Part shown: in pieces, positions 26,087-33,506 of the stretch
How the letters are laid out: every line of letters begins with the position of its first letter
Numbering within the stretch: position 1 is the stretch's first letter
Origin: a virus
Direction: 5' to 3' (one strand)
DNA length: 47,278 bases
IMG/VR virus record: IMGVR_UViG_3300017963_000364
Span: 1 to 47,278 of that record
Made by a program: the position numbers and the translations under genes
The notes under the pieces: generated by a model
What the model saw: the letters and a program-made list of their open reading frames with translations, nothing else
Database searches by the model: none
What the model was told of the DNA's origin: nothing

Positions 26087-26496
26087 TAGAATGGAACCTT
26101 ATCCGTATATTTTTTAACAGCGTTATTCTTCCGGCCATTAGCCTTCAGCCAGGATTCTACAAAAGCATGGCATATATTACAAAGCGGAATGCATTTATTG
26201 ACTTCAGCCATAAACGCCTTCCAGGTAGTAGCTTTATGGGGGCTGAACTTTTTCTTAGCCGGATCTAAATGATGGAATTCTAACCTGGCTGGATGCCAGG
26301 CCCCTTGAAAGTTACAATCCGGATTCATGCATTCCAAGCCCTTCTTATATTCTAATTTCTTGGCCTTGAACTTTTCAGCTTTGGCCCGGCGGGCTTCCCG
26401 GATCTTATAATGATTCTTCTGATAGCGTTCCCGTTCCCTGGCAGCCTTGGCCGTTTTCCGTTCTTTTTCAGTAGCGTATTTTTTGAGTCTTGGCAT
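26086..26496 (-). CDS. HNH endonuclease
   Basis: 136 aa. The first 45 residues are an extremely basic helix (KERKTAKAARERERYQKN). The HNH core is CMNPDC, then LEFHHLDPAKKKF, and CIPLCNICHAFVE, so a zinc-stabilised HNH fold with intact histidines. It may be a free-standing homing nuclease or a packaging-type nuclease. Coupled both upstream and downstream by TAATG, so it is fully embedded in the operon rather than a loose insertion. Confidence 0.8.
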   Translation of the reverse strand: MPRLKKYATEKERKTAKAARERERYQKNHYKIREARRAKAEKFKAKKLEYKKGLECMNPDCNFQGAWHPARLEFHHLDPAKKKFSPHKATTWKAFMAEVNKCIPLCNICHAFVESWLKANGRKNNAVKKYTDKVPF

Positions 26497-26708
26497 TATA
26501 CAAGTTCCTTAACCATTTTTGGTTCTTTCAATTCTATGATCTTATATTCATAACGGCCAGATGTATCATTAGATACAAAGCGGTTAGCCTGTTCCAGATC
26601 TTCCATATAACCGCAAAATTGCCAGCGGCGGCCATCATATTCCTGAATTGGTCTACGGCTAACTTTGTAGTTATGCTTAACTTCTACGCCTATCAAGTAT
26701 CTATCCAT
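26496..26708 (-). CDS. Unknown small protein
   Basis: 70 aa, beginning MDRYLIGVEVKHNYKVS and ending KEPKMVKELV; one strand-helix-strand layout. No motif recognised. Overlaps the HNH start by TAATG. Confidence 0.5.
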   Translation of the reverse strand: MDRYLIGVEVKHNYKVSRRPIQEYDGRRWQFCGYMEDLEQANRFVSNDTSGRYEYKIIELKEPKMVKELV

Positions 26709-26711
26709 GAT

Positions 26712-26834
26712 TTATAATCCTAATAAGTCGTTAAGTGCTACCTTCTTCCGGCTGAACAGAACCCTAATAGCGGTTTTAAAGCCAAAAGCTTTCCAGATCT
26801 GAAAGAAATGTTTTTTATTTATGGTTCCGGTCAT
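26712..26834 (-). CDS. Possible 40-aa basic protein
   Basis: Begins MTGTINKKHFFQIWKAFGF and ends KKVALNDLLGL; basic, helical. It fills the gap before the 70-aa gene with a 3-nt space and overlaps the preceding small frame by 20 nt. TTAGG lies upstream as a weak ribosome binding site. Supported mainly by fit and composition. Confidence 0.4.
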   Translation of the reverse strand: MTGTINKKHFFQIWKAFGFKTAIRVLFSRKKVALNDLLGL

Positions 26835-26889
26835 AGTGACCTAATACAGTAGCAAAAATAATGCCAGATTTAGCTTCCAATGATTTCAT
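26815..26889 (-). CDS. Possible 24-aa peptide, or tail of a broken gene
   Basis: Begins MKSLEAKSGIIFATVLGHYD. The frame stays open upstream to the TAA that ends the 67-aa gene at 26965, giving about 50 in-frame codons after that stop. It could be a separate small gene with a non-ATG start, a readthrough extension, or the remnant of a longer gene. No good ribosome binding site. Confidence 0.3.
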   Translation of the reverse strand: MKSLEAKSGIIFATVLGHYDRNHK

Positions 26890-26944
26890 ATACTTACGGA
26901 AGTTATGCCTGGCATAGTGACAAAAAACGGCTAATTTTATGACA

Positions 26945-26959
26945 AAAATTGACAATTTT
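26945..26959. promoter_or_regulatory. 15-bp perfect palindrome in a TGACA cluster
   Basis: AAAATTG-A-CAATTTT is a perfect inverted repeat. TGACAAAA occurs twice just upstream (near 26919 and 26940) and GTGACC at about 26836. GAC is otherwise rare in this genome, so the cluster stands out. It looks like a binding site for a dimeric protein; identity unknown. Confidence 0.4.
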
Positions 26960-26964
26960 CTTAG

Positions 26965-27168
26965 TTAAGAAATACCCTTCTTCTTGGAAACTGGCTTAGT
27001 TCCATGAACTTCCCATTCAGTTTTACTTACTTTTAAATTTCCAGCATACTTAGGCCCCCAATCTATAGCGGTATAACCATGTTCATATAGATAGTCAAAA
27101 GCCTGTTTTCTTTGATCTGGATGGATAGTTATTCTGATATGCTCAATTAATTCTTTTTTGATTTTCAT
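26965..27168 (-). CDS. Unknown small protein
   Basis: 67 aa, with KQAFDYLYEHGYTAIDWGPK and a basic tail. AAAGG precedes the ATG and the start overlaps the previous stop (ATGA). No family recognised. The reading frame stays open after its stop codon (see 26815-26889). Confidence 0.55.
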   Translation of the reverse strand: MKIKKELIEHIRITIHPDQRKQAFDYLYEHGYTAIDWGPKYAGNLKVSKTEWEVHGTKPVSKKKGIS

Positions 27169-27410
27169 CTATTTACCTTTATGAATTTAATCTTTATTTC
27201 ATAAGGCTTTCCTTCAAAGCTAATACAGAAGTTATAATTGAAGGTATTCCCGCTGAAATCTTTTCTATCCGGATCTTTTAATTGATTGTAGGCTTCTTTC
27301 ATTTCGGCCGGGTTTAATTCGATATAATCAATTACTTCATCCTGATCAATAGCCTTAATGATTTCTGATTTAATTACTTCAGCCCATTTCTTTTTAGTAT
27401 AGACTTTCAT
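27165..27410 (-). CDS. Unknown protein, paralogue of the gene at 24525
   Basis: 81 aa from the ATG at 27410, which follows AAGGAA; a longer version to 27464 would overlap the 45-aa cysteine gene in another frame and is rejected. KKKWAEVIKSEIIKAI, YIELNPAEMKEAYNQLKDPD and FNYNFCISFEG align with the 85-aa protein at 24525. Two divergent copies 2.4 kb apart suggest a duplicated small accessory gene. Confidence 0.6.
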   Translation of the reverse strand: MKVYTKKKWAEVIKSEIIKAIDQDEVIDYIELNPAEMKEAYNQLKDPDRKDFSGNTFNYNFCISFEGKPYEIKIKFIKVNR

Positions 27411-27412
27411 AG

Positions 27413-27550
27413 CTATTTCCTTTTCCATTCTCCGCATGTATCTATTAATCTTCTGGCTACCCATTTAGGGAATCTTTTACACCAATTATAAAACCCTGGA
27501 ACAATATAATAATATTTACAGTATTGACATTCTTTAGGCGGCTTAGGCAT
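27413..27550 (-). CDS. 45-aa four-cysteine protein
   Basis: Begins MPKPPKECQYCKYYY, continues with YNWCKRF and ends with LIDTCGEWKRK: four cysteines in C-x2-C-x12-C-x15-C spacing, likely binding zinc. Its TAG stop is 2 nt before the next start, and the ribosome binding site of the next gene overlaps its end. Too short for most ORF finders but well supported by fit and motif. Confidence 0.65.
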   Translation of the reverse strand: MPKPPKECQYCKYYYIVPGFYNWCKRFPKWVARRLIDTCGEWKRK

Positions 27551-27565
27551 AGTAGCCCCGCTGGT

Positions 27566-27757
27566 TTATTTAATAACATGGAACCAAAACAGATCTAAAC
27601 TTTTCCAGTTATCAAAATAGAATAAAGATCTATGGTTAATAGCTATGATATTGATTGAACCAAACCAAGGCCAGCCCCCTATACCATAATCCAGATCAAG
27701 TTCCAGGTTCAATACTTCTATGGTTATGCAAAGATTCAATAATTTTTTAATGATCAT
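27566..27757 (-). CDS. Unknown small protein
   Basis: 63 aa, hydrophobic and aromatic (WPWFGSINIIAINHRSLFYF). Overlaps the radical SAM stop codon by ATGA, so it is probably translated with it. No recognised family. Confidence 0.5.
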   Translation of the reverse strand: MIIKKLLNLCITIEVLNLELDLDYGIGGWPWFGSINIIAINHRSLFYFDNWKSLDLFWFHVIK

Positions 27758-28710
27758 GATTTTAACCCGTTTAAATAATTTTTAGCCAAATCATTTTTAT
27801 GGAAAACAGGCCTTGGAGTTAAGACAATCTTTTGAAGTATGCATTCCTTATGCTTGTTACATGGCCTGGTATTTAACTTATAGCCCTGGCCATCTTTAAC
27901 GCCTGAACTGATATCAAATGGGCATATAGTTTTAGATCCATCAACATGGAAGTTAAGGAACCTACATTTATTCCAGGAAGTAAGGCCTTCAAAAACGGAA
28001 CGCCTACAGATATGCAGGGATTTAATTCCAAATCGATATAGATCTATTACATTATGATTCATTACGGCCTGAACATAATCAGCAAATTCAGAATTACTAA
28101 GGGTTTCTGGCGTATCTTCCCAAAAGCTTCCAGTAGTTACCATATCCCGGATAGATGAAATCATTAGGCCAGTAGCATTTAGTTCTGTTGACATATAACG
28201 GATGATCGGAAAAATTTCTTCTTGGTTATCCCGGCGGGCCATGAAACAAACCATGATAGGTAAATGGGTTTTGACATTAATCAGGTTCTTTTCAAAGCCG
28301 CTGAAGCCAAGAACGCCTACCCGTATAGATAGATCATCAAAGAAACCATATTTGGATGTAAAATCTTCCAGGGGCTTCATATTAGTTCCATTGGTATAGA
28401 TAGTAGTTTCTAAGCCCAAGGCCCGATTAAACAGAATCATCTTATGAAGATCCTTATGAAGGGTAGGTTCCCCGCCTATCAAGATGATTTTCTTTAAGTG
28501 CTGGTGATGATCAGTGTAATAATTAGCTATCCGCTGTTTATAATATTCAAAATCCATATCATAAGTTCCGGTAGGATCTCTATGCATATAGTTTGAATAG
28601 AAGCAAGCCTTACAGGCCCGATTACAGCGGTTAGTAATAAAAAACTGAAGGGTAGGTTTGAATGAAGCCGCTAACATATCCCATGTATTTTTATTGTATT
28701 CTAATTTCAT
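27754..28710 (-). CDS. Radical SAM enzyme with C-terminal cysteine cluster
   Basis: 318 aa. CNRACKAC (29-36) is the C-x3-C-x2-C motif that binds the catalytic iron-sulfur cluster, and GGEP (79-82) binds SAM. The last 100 residues contain further cysteines (HICRR, WNKCRF, TICPFDI, RPCNKHKECIL) like the SPASM or twitch regions that hold auxiliary clusters, which points to modification of a peptide or protein. It has its own AATAAT/TATACT promoter and a GGGG-type ribosome binding site. The substrate is unknown; viperin-like or QueE-like function is not supported by the motifs around the cluster. Confidence 0.8.
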   Translation of the reverse strand: MKLEYNKNTWDMLAASFKPTLQFFITNRCNRACKACFYSNYMHRDPTGTYDMDFEYYKQRIANYYTDHHQHLKKIILIGGEPTLHKDLHKMILFNRALGLETTIYTNGTNMKPLEDFTSKYGFFDDLSIRVGVLGFSGFEKNLINVKTHLPIMVCFMARRDNQEEIFPIIRYMSTELNATGLMISSIRDMVTTGSFWEDTPETLSNSEFADYVQAVMNHNVIDLYRFGIKSLHICRRSVFEGLTSWNKCRFLNFHVDGSKTICPFDISSGVKDGQGYKLNTRPCNKHKECILQKIVLTPRPVFHKNDLAKNYLNGLKS

Positions 28711-28740
28711 AATTTTCCCCTTTTTAAGTGGTCTTAACTA

Positions 28741-28768
28741 AGTATACAGGATTCTGGAAGAAAATGTT
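28741..28768 (-). promoter_or_regulatory. AATAAT/TATACT-type promoter for the radical SAM gene
   Basis: On the minus strand AACATT (28768-28763), 16 nt, TATACT (28746-28741) preceded by CTG. The 20 nt around it closely match the site at 35080 (TTTCTTCC...AATCC). It lies directly after the 60-aa membrane gene and 31 nt before the radical SAM start. Confidence 0.65.
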
Positions 28769-28950
28769 TAATCTAAAATTTCTATTAATACAAGAATGAT
28801 GATTAAGATCAAAGCAATTGGAACTATTAGAATGATCCCAAGCAGAAGGCAAAAGAATATAACTAATATAAAGATCAAGCCGTATAAAAAACTTAGGATC
28901 ATAGCTATTAAGCTAACCAAAGAATCTAAGAATTTTCCTATATATTTCAT
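28768..28950 (-). CDS. Small two-helix membrane protein
   Basis: 60 aa from the ATG at 28950, chosen because AAGGA precedes it and it forms an ATGA junction with the upstream stop. After MKYIGKFLD the protein is nearly all hydrophobic (LIAMILSFLYGLIFILVIFF, then a Pro-kinked second helix). It sits in the replication-side operon, not in the lysis cluster, so it may act at the membrane early in infection. Confidence 0.65.
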   Translation of the reverse strand: MKYIGKFLDSLVSLIAMILSFLYGLIFILVIFFCLLLGIILIVPIALILIIILVLIEILD

Positions 28951-29435
28951 AATGGGTTCCTTATTTTCCATCTATCGGAATGGTTAAAGAGTTTATACAT
29001 CATTTTCCGGGCCAGGCCATAATATTCATCCGGGCTTACTCTATGATCATGAAGCTTCTTAGCCTTCTTAATTTCTTTCATATAGAAGCCATCAGTAATA
29101 TGGATCAGGCCATAATCATCAATTAGTAATTCTTCGGGCCGTATAATATTTTCAGGTGAAACAAAGTAATAATAATTAGGCCGCATATGGGATAGATTCT
29201 TAAGGCCTGTATATTTATGTTTTCTTACCTTGCTACGCTTTTTAAATTCATTCCTGAAATCAGCCCTTGAACATTTGATTTCAAATTCATAGGTAAGCCC
29301 GGATTTCATGAATACGATAACATCCGCTTCATACCGATAGTTCCGGAAGTAGATGTTAGGAACTACTAAGGCCCGCTTAGCATATTGTTCAAAGATGATT
29401 TTCTGAATTCTGGCTTCTTTATATTTAATAGGCAT
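28947..29435 (-). CDS. MmcB-like PD-(D/E)XK nuclease
   Basis: 162 aa. YRYEADVIVFMKSG followed by YEFEIKCSRADF is the E-D-ExK arrangement of MmcB-type and related restriction-fold nucleases. The C-terminal half (YYFVSPENII, EELLIDDYGLI) agrees with the same family. Probably a DNA repair or resolution nuclease. It follows the DUF1937 gene by 1 nt and overlaps the small membrane gene. Confidence 0.65.
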   Translation of the reverse strand: MPIKYKEARIQKIIFEQYAKRALVVPNIYFRNYRYEADVIVFMKSGLTYEFEIKCSRADFRNEFKKRSKVRKHKYTGLKNLSHMRPNYYYFVSPENIIRPEELLIDDYGLIHITDGFYMKEIKKAKKLHDHRVSPDEYYGLARKMMYKLFNHSDRWKIRNPL

Positions 29436-29436
29436 T

Positions 29437-29874
29437 TTAAGAATAATATTGAAATAGTTTTTGTAGGATTTGGCCTTTTTTATCGATTAGGTAAATATAC
29501 TTTTTCATAGCCCGGCCCCAATCTATTTCAGTAAGAACGCCAGAACTTTTATTCCAGCCCCATAGATCAAGAACATAGATAACATCAGCCCGCTTAACGA
29601 ACCAGTAATCAAGTTCCAGCCATAGATGGCCATTAAGGTTTTCAAGTGGTATTACATGGCTATGGCTAATAGGGCTGAATACGTTCTTTCCACGCCCAAT
29701 TAGTTTAGCGGCTACCTTACTAACAGTTTTGAATCTGTACCAGGTAATAAGTTTTCCTATCCAGCCAAGCCAGAACCCTTTAAACAGTTTACCGAATATA
29801 ATAGGTGTATAAGGAACCGCCAGGTAAACCATAACTTTTTTATTATCTATATTATCCATTGCTTCTAAATTCAT
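29437..29874 (-). CDS. DUF1937 family, nucleoside deoxyribosyltransferase-like
   Basis: 145 aa. VYLAVPYTP, then VAAKLIGRGKNVFSPISHSH, LDYWFVKRADVIYVLDLWGW and KSSGVLTEIDW follow the order of the nucleoside 2-deoxyribosyltransferase fold, in which such enzymes exchange bases on deoxyribosides. An insertion of about 25 residues after VPYTP is hydrophobic. The ATG at 29874 follows AGGGGG and overlaps the previous gene by ATGA. Substrate not deducible. Confidence 0.65.
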   Translation of the reverse strand: MNLEAMDNIDNKKVMVYLAVPYTPIIFGKLFKGFWLGWIGKLITWYRFKTVSKVAAKLIGRGKNVFSPISHSHVIPLENLNGHLWLELDYWFVKRADVIYVLDLWGWNKSSGVLTEIDWGRAMKKYIYLIDKKGQILQKLFQYYS

Positions 29875-30515
29875 ATTAAACCCCCTATTTCATCCGGGCT
29901 TAGTTCCTTAACTTTGGAACGATTCCCTTCATTTTCTACCATAAAAGCCTTATCTGCTACTACAGCGTATTTATTTTCATGTGTAATAAATATTATTTGA
30001 TAGCTTTGATTTCTGGCTACCTGGCTGATTAATTCGCCAGCCCGTTCCTGAAATTTCCCCCGGCCAATCCATTTAAAGGCTTCATCAAAGAACAGAACCT
30101 TTCTGGATTGATCGGGCTGGTATCTATGGAAAACCGGGCGGGAAATAAAGCTGATTACATCCAGGATAGATCCGCCAAGATCCCCTTCTAATTCATATTC
30201 ATCCAGGCCATCTTTAATATTAAAGTTTAGATCGGTTCTATTTTTCAGTTCCTTCCATTCTAATTCAAAGCTGAAGCGGTTAAAAATAGAAGATACTGCT
30301 AAGGTCATTAAGCCTTCAATATCATCCTTAAAAGCGGTTTGGGTATTAGCTAAAACGGTTTGAACCACTGTTTTAGCTTCAAAGATCTGATCCATAATAG
30401 ATATTTCCTTAGCTTTTTTGGATTTAAGATCCTTGATCTTTTTCATGGCCGCCTTATAGGTATCTATTCTGGATTTGGCCCGGATAATGGCCAGCTTTGC
30501 TTCATCATTTGACAT
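29871..30515 (-). CDS. SbcC/Rad50-like ATPase, C-terminal half
   Basis: 214 aa. Begins with a short coiled coil, then the second lobe of an SMC-type ATPase: signature GGSILDVISF (114-123), Walker B VLFFDEAF (140-147), and the H-loop FITHE (H179). There is no Walker A. It completes the Walker A half encoded at 31857-32966, so the two proteins would form one ATPase site together. Start follows AAGGGGG. T4 gp46 and bacterial SbcC carry both lobes in one chain; here they are separate genes with SbcD between. Confidence 0.8.
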   Translation of the reverse strand: MSNDEAKLAIIRAKSRIDTYKAAMKKIKDLKSKKAKEISIMDQIFEAKTVVQTVLANTQTAFKDDIEGLMTLAVSSIFNRFSFELEWKELKNRTDLNFNIKDGLDEYELEGDLGGSILDVISFISRPVFHRYQPDQSRKVLFFDEAFKWIGRGKFQERAGELISQVARNQSYQIIFITHENKYAVVADKAFMVENEGNRSKVKELSPDEIGGLI

Positions 30516-30524
30516 TAGGCCCCC

Positions 30525-30863
30525 TTATTCTTCAAAACTTTCAAATTCATCGATTTCAAAGCCATCTTCAGGATCATTACTGTTGCCTGTTTGGGCAACA
30601 TCCCGGCTTTCGGCAACATTCCGGCCGCTTAAGCTTAAAGCATTATCGATTTTATCAATTAATTGATCCCGTTCTTTTTCCCAAGTCGATACCTTTGTTA
30701 TTAGTTCATCTATCAAGCTTTGTGCATCTTCAGCGGTTTCTATTCCATGTTCAGCCTTAAGCGCTTCTACCGTATTTAATAAAGCGCCTTTTTTAGTATC
30801 GGCTTCCCGCTTCCTTGCTTCATATCGCTGGCCTAATTGTTTTAATTTTTCTTCATGATCCAT
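30525..30863 (-). CDS. Coiled-coil protein of the split SbcCD operon
   Basis: 112 aa. The first 80 residues are a long charged coiled coil (RYEARKREADTKKGALLN, LIDELITKVSTWEKERDQL); the last 30 are acidic (EDGFEIDEFESFEE). It lies between SbcD and the C-terminal ATPase half. It may supply the returning arm of the Rad50 coiled coil or act as an assembly factor. No cysteine hook is present. Confidence 0.6.
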   Translation of the reverse strand: MDHEEKLKQLGQRYEARKREADTKKGALLNTVEALKAEHGIETAEDAQSLIDELITKVSTWEKERDQLIDKIDNALSLSGRNVAESRDVAQTGNSNDPEDGFEIDEFESFEE

Positions 30864-30881
30864 GCTTACCCCCTATTTCAG

Positions 30882-31856
30882 TTATAAGTCGTTAGCATCC
30901 AATTCCGCCAGGCCGCCATAAATATATCCCGCTATTTCTTTTGATACTTCATGTTCTTGAACAAATTCATCCAGGTTGTTCCGGAAGCTTCCTTTATCTG
31001 TAGATATTTCTACGCCATTTTCTGACAATCTATTTTTAAGCTTCAGGGTTAATTCCGCCATTTGTCTATCTTGGGCTTCTTGGGCTTCAATATGGGAACG
31101 GCTTAATACTTCATCAGCTTCTTTATGGGGAATAGGAATCCAGGTAAGTTTATTATAGGGTTCCCAAACATAGAAGCCAGGGTGATGTTCAAAATTATAG
31201 TTAGTAGCGCTGGAACGCAACATAGGCCCCGTATTTACTAAATGCCTTATCCTATCCTTACCGCTGGATTTAAGGCTTACTTTAAACTTCCTATGAATAT
31301 CAGCGCAAAGTATAACGCCAAAATTCTGATGGCGTTTCAGGAAGCCTTTAGGGCTATAATATTTATGGCCTTCAAATAATGCCTGGTCTGATATTTCCCT
31401 ATGTGTAAGAAGTAGGTTCCCTGGATGGAATTTGGCCGGGGTAGGAATAGTTTCCCCAAAGCTGGCCCCGTAAACCCTAACCGTTTTTTTACCCATTTCG
31501 ATTCTAAGCGGCTTTTCCCCGATAATGGTTAGGAATTCGGCTGCTGCTAAAGATCCTATTACCGTAGCTGGCCCGGCCGCTTCAGAATAATAATAACAAT
31601 CATGCTGGCCCCTAACCATTACAGTATCTACCCGGCCCTTCCATTTCATAAAGAAATGGGCAAGCAGCGGAAGCAGATACCAGGATCTTGGTTTATTCAC
31701 ATAATCCCCGGCCTGGCAAACAATAGCATCATTTTTTTCAGCCCAATCATAGATATAATTCAACTTTTTGAATTGGGTTTCTGCCAGATTATCCAGCCTG
31801 GATTCAGGATTTTCAAATGTTAAATGTATATCTGAAACCAAAACAACTTTTTTCAT
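30882..31856 (-). CDS. SbcD/Mre11-like nuclease
   Basis: 324 aa. Calcineurin-like metal motifs: SDIHL (D9-H11), AGDYV (G50-D51), RGQHD (83-86 region, with Gln in place of the usual Asn), LLTHREI and ADIHRKF. The C-terminal third is helical, matching the region by which Mre11 docks on Rad50 coiled coils. Starts adjacent to the stop of the Walker A half without a separate strong ribosome binding site, so translation is coupled. It should work with the split ATPase on DNA ends or hairpins. Confidence 0.8.
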   Translation of the reverse strand: MKKVVLVSDIHLTFENPESRLDNLAETQFKKLNYIYDWAEKNDAIVCQAGDYVNKPRSWYLLPLLAHFFMKWKGRVDTVMVRGQHDCYYYSEAAGPATVIGSLAAAEFLTIIGEKPLRIEMGKKTVRVYGASFGETIPTPAKFHPGNLLLTHREISDQALFEGHKYYSPKGFLKRHQNFGVILCADIHRKFKVSLKSSGKDRIRHLVNTGPMLRSSATNYNFEHHPGFYVWEPYNKLTWIPIPHKEADEVLSRSHIEAQEAQDRQMAELTLKLKNRLSENGVEISTDKGSFRNNLDEFVQEHEVSKEIAGYIYGGLAELDANDL

Positions 31857-32966
31857 TTAGATCCCCCTTATGATTTCTTTGATTTTTTCCTTATCAATAG
31901 ATTGAAAACAGGTAGGGCATTTTTTCAATTCCAATAGGAAGCTTATGTATTCATCCCCCGCTGAATCCCTTGCTTCCTTGGCCGTTATAAAATCAGCCTT
32001 AAGGCTAATAGCTGTTTTCAATGCTCTAATCTTTTTCCGGGCTTTATTGATATTTGAATTTAGAATACTGGCCCGGCCAAAAGGTAATCCAAGATCTGGA
32101 ACTTCTTTGATCTGTTGTAGGCTTTCAATTTTGGATTTCCAGGTTCTTAACTTATTGATCTTTTCAGCGCCATCATAAATCCATGGAATCAGTTCCTTAT
32201 TCAATCTGAAGAATTCATTTCTAAGATCCGGAACATTAGCTACCTGGCTAAGATCATTCAGCTTGAAGATATAGTTCTTAAGGCTGGATATCCTATCATC
32301 ATTTTTATCAATCAAGGTCAAAACAGTTTCAAGGCGCTTCATCCAAGCTTCAAGATCCTTGGCATTAGGGAAATTCTTAATGTTTTCGTTTTGTTCAGCC
32401 AGATCGGCTTTAATATTTTTTACAATGGCTTTTTGTTCATTATACTTTTTTCCAAGGCTGCTAAATAGCTGATCACCTATATCCAGGCCAGTAATCTTAT
32501 TAACTGTTTTGGATATCTTAGATCCGGAATCAGTAGCCAGGAATGGCGGATCTGCTTGGGCTTGAATATTAATATCGGTAAGCTGAAGGGCTTTGGTAAT
32601 TTCATCCGGAACTTCTTTCCCTACCCCGGTAGCATCCCATTTATCCCCGGTAGCGGTATCTTCAATATAGTAATAAGTAGATTCCCTTTTTGGCTTACCT
32701 GATTTAGGCCGCTTGCAATGAACCTTGATACCGATCTTAACGCCTTCATCATCCAGGATATAAACTTCTGTTTCAATTTCCTTCTTAGCCCATTTAGGCA
32801 TGAACTTAGCGCCTATAGGTCTATTACTCTTTAGAAGATCTATGGCCCGCATGATATTTGATTTTCCGGCTTGGGGATTGCCATAGATAGCATTGAAACC
32901 TTCATGAAGATTAATAACGGTATCTTCATGGGATTTGAAATTTTTTATTCCGATCTGTTCTATCAT
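31857..32966 (-). CDS. SbcC/Rad50-like ATPase, N-terminal half with zinc hook
   Basis: 369 aa. IKNFKSHEDTVINL and Walker A GNPQAGKS (29-36) are followed by an N-lobe, a Q-loop region and coiled coil from about 185. The chain ends in a CPTC zinc hook (350-353) with 16 residues after it. Full-length Rad50 returns through a second coil to Walker B; here the gene stops at the hook and the second lobe is the separate gene at 29871. Overlaps the upstream gene by ATGA. Confidence 0.8.
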   Translation of the reverse strand: MIEQIGIKNFKSHEDTVINLHEGFNAIYGNPQAGKSNIMRAIDLLKSNRPIGAKFMPKWAKKEIETEVYILDDEGVKIGIKVHCKRPKSGKPKRESTYYYIEDTATGDKWDATGVGKEVPDEITKALQLTDINIQAQADPPFLATDSGSKISKTVNKITGLDIGDQLFSSLGKKYNEQKAIVKNIKADLAEQNENIKNFPNAKDLEAWMKRLETVLTLIDKNDDRISSLKNYIFKLNDLSQVANVPDLRNEFFRLNKELIPWIYDGAEKINKLRTWKSKIESLQQIKEVPDLGLPFGRASILNSNINKARKKIRALKTAISLKADFITAKEARDSAGDEYISFLLELKKCPTCFQSIDKEKIKEIIRGI

Positions 32967-33157
32967 TTAGTTATCCTATGATATTTGACTTCATAAATAC
33001 GTGAAGGCGGAAAATATATAGCTTCATCCCCGCTAATCTTTTTTGTTATGCCATGCTTCATAACATGATTAGTCCATGCTTGGGCCTGTTTCATACCCCT
33101 AAATTCTTTTTGAAAATTAACCAATGTTTTACTAAATACTATGATTACATTAAGCAT
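32963..33157 (-). CDS. Unknown small protein
   Basis: 64 aa, starting MLNVIIVFSKTLVNFQKEF; no motif recognised. Start overlaps the end of the 96-aa gene by 13 nt, and its stop overlaps the SbcC half by ATGA. Confidence 0.5.
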   Translation of the reverse strand: MLNVIIVFSKTLVNFQKEFRGMKQAQAWTNHVMKHGITKKISGDEAIYFPPSRIYEVKYHRITK

Positions 33158-33435
33158 TTTTCTATCCTTTTAAGTTTGGCTTCCAGTATTGGAATTTTCT
33201 TCCGGATTAGTTCAGCTTTTTCAGCCCTGGCCTTTAGAACGTTCCAGCCCCGCTTTTCATCCTTTAGCCATTGGCGGGCTTCTTTAGCCGTTTTGAAATC
33301 AATCCCGGCCAAATCGGATAGGGTAGTTTTAAATAACGTTTCTTGATCATTAGCATAGATTCCGCCGCAAAATAAGCCGGTATCTTGATTCCCTATCCAT
33401 ACCCATCCTACAAAATTACAGCATTCTTTATTCAT
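33145..33435 (-). CDS. Unknown protein with C-terminal coiled coil
   Basis: 96 aa. An N-terminal part with three cysteines (KECCNFVG, LFCGG) and a middle TAKEARQWLKDEKRGW resemble small phage domains that bind metal or other proteins. The end is a basic coiled coil (LIRKKIPILEAKLKRIEK). Coupled to the 24-aa membrane peptide gene by ATGA. Confidence 0.55.
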   Translation of the reverse strand: MNKECCNFVGWVWIGNQDTGLFCGGIYANDQETLFKTTLSDLAGIDFKTAKEARQWLKDEKRGWNVLKARAEKAELIRKKIPILEAKLKRIEKCLM

Positions 33436-33506
33436 CTGGTTACCTGTAAAATTATTGCTATCCAGGCGGCCAGGGCCGCTATAGTTAGTATGATCAAATC
33501 CTTCAT
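33432..33506 (-). CDS. 24-aa single-helix membrane microprotein
   Basis: MKDLIILTIAALAAWIAIIL followed by QVTR. It starts inside the recA stop codon (TAATG, 33508-33504) and ends inside the next start (ATGA, 33435-33432), so it closes the gap between two genes exactly. AAAGG lies 10 nt upstream. One short membrane helix with a positive end. Unlikely to be chance because both junctions are of the coupling type used throughout this operon. Confidence 0.6.
   Translation of the reverse strand: MKDLIILTIAALAAWIAIILQVTR

Noticed and set aside
27411-27464. Longer N-terminus for the 81-aa protein
   Set aside because: It would use the frame opposite to the 45-aa cysteine gene's needs, and the AAGGAA site and the paralogue both support the ATG at 27410.
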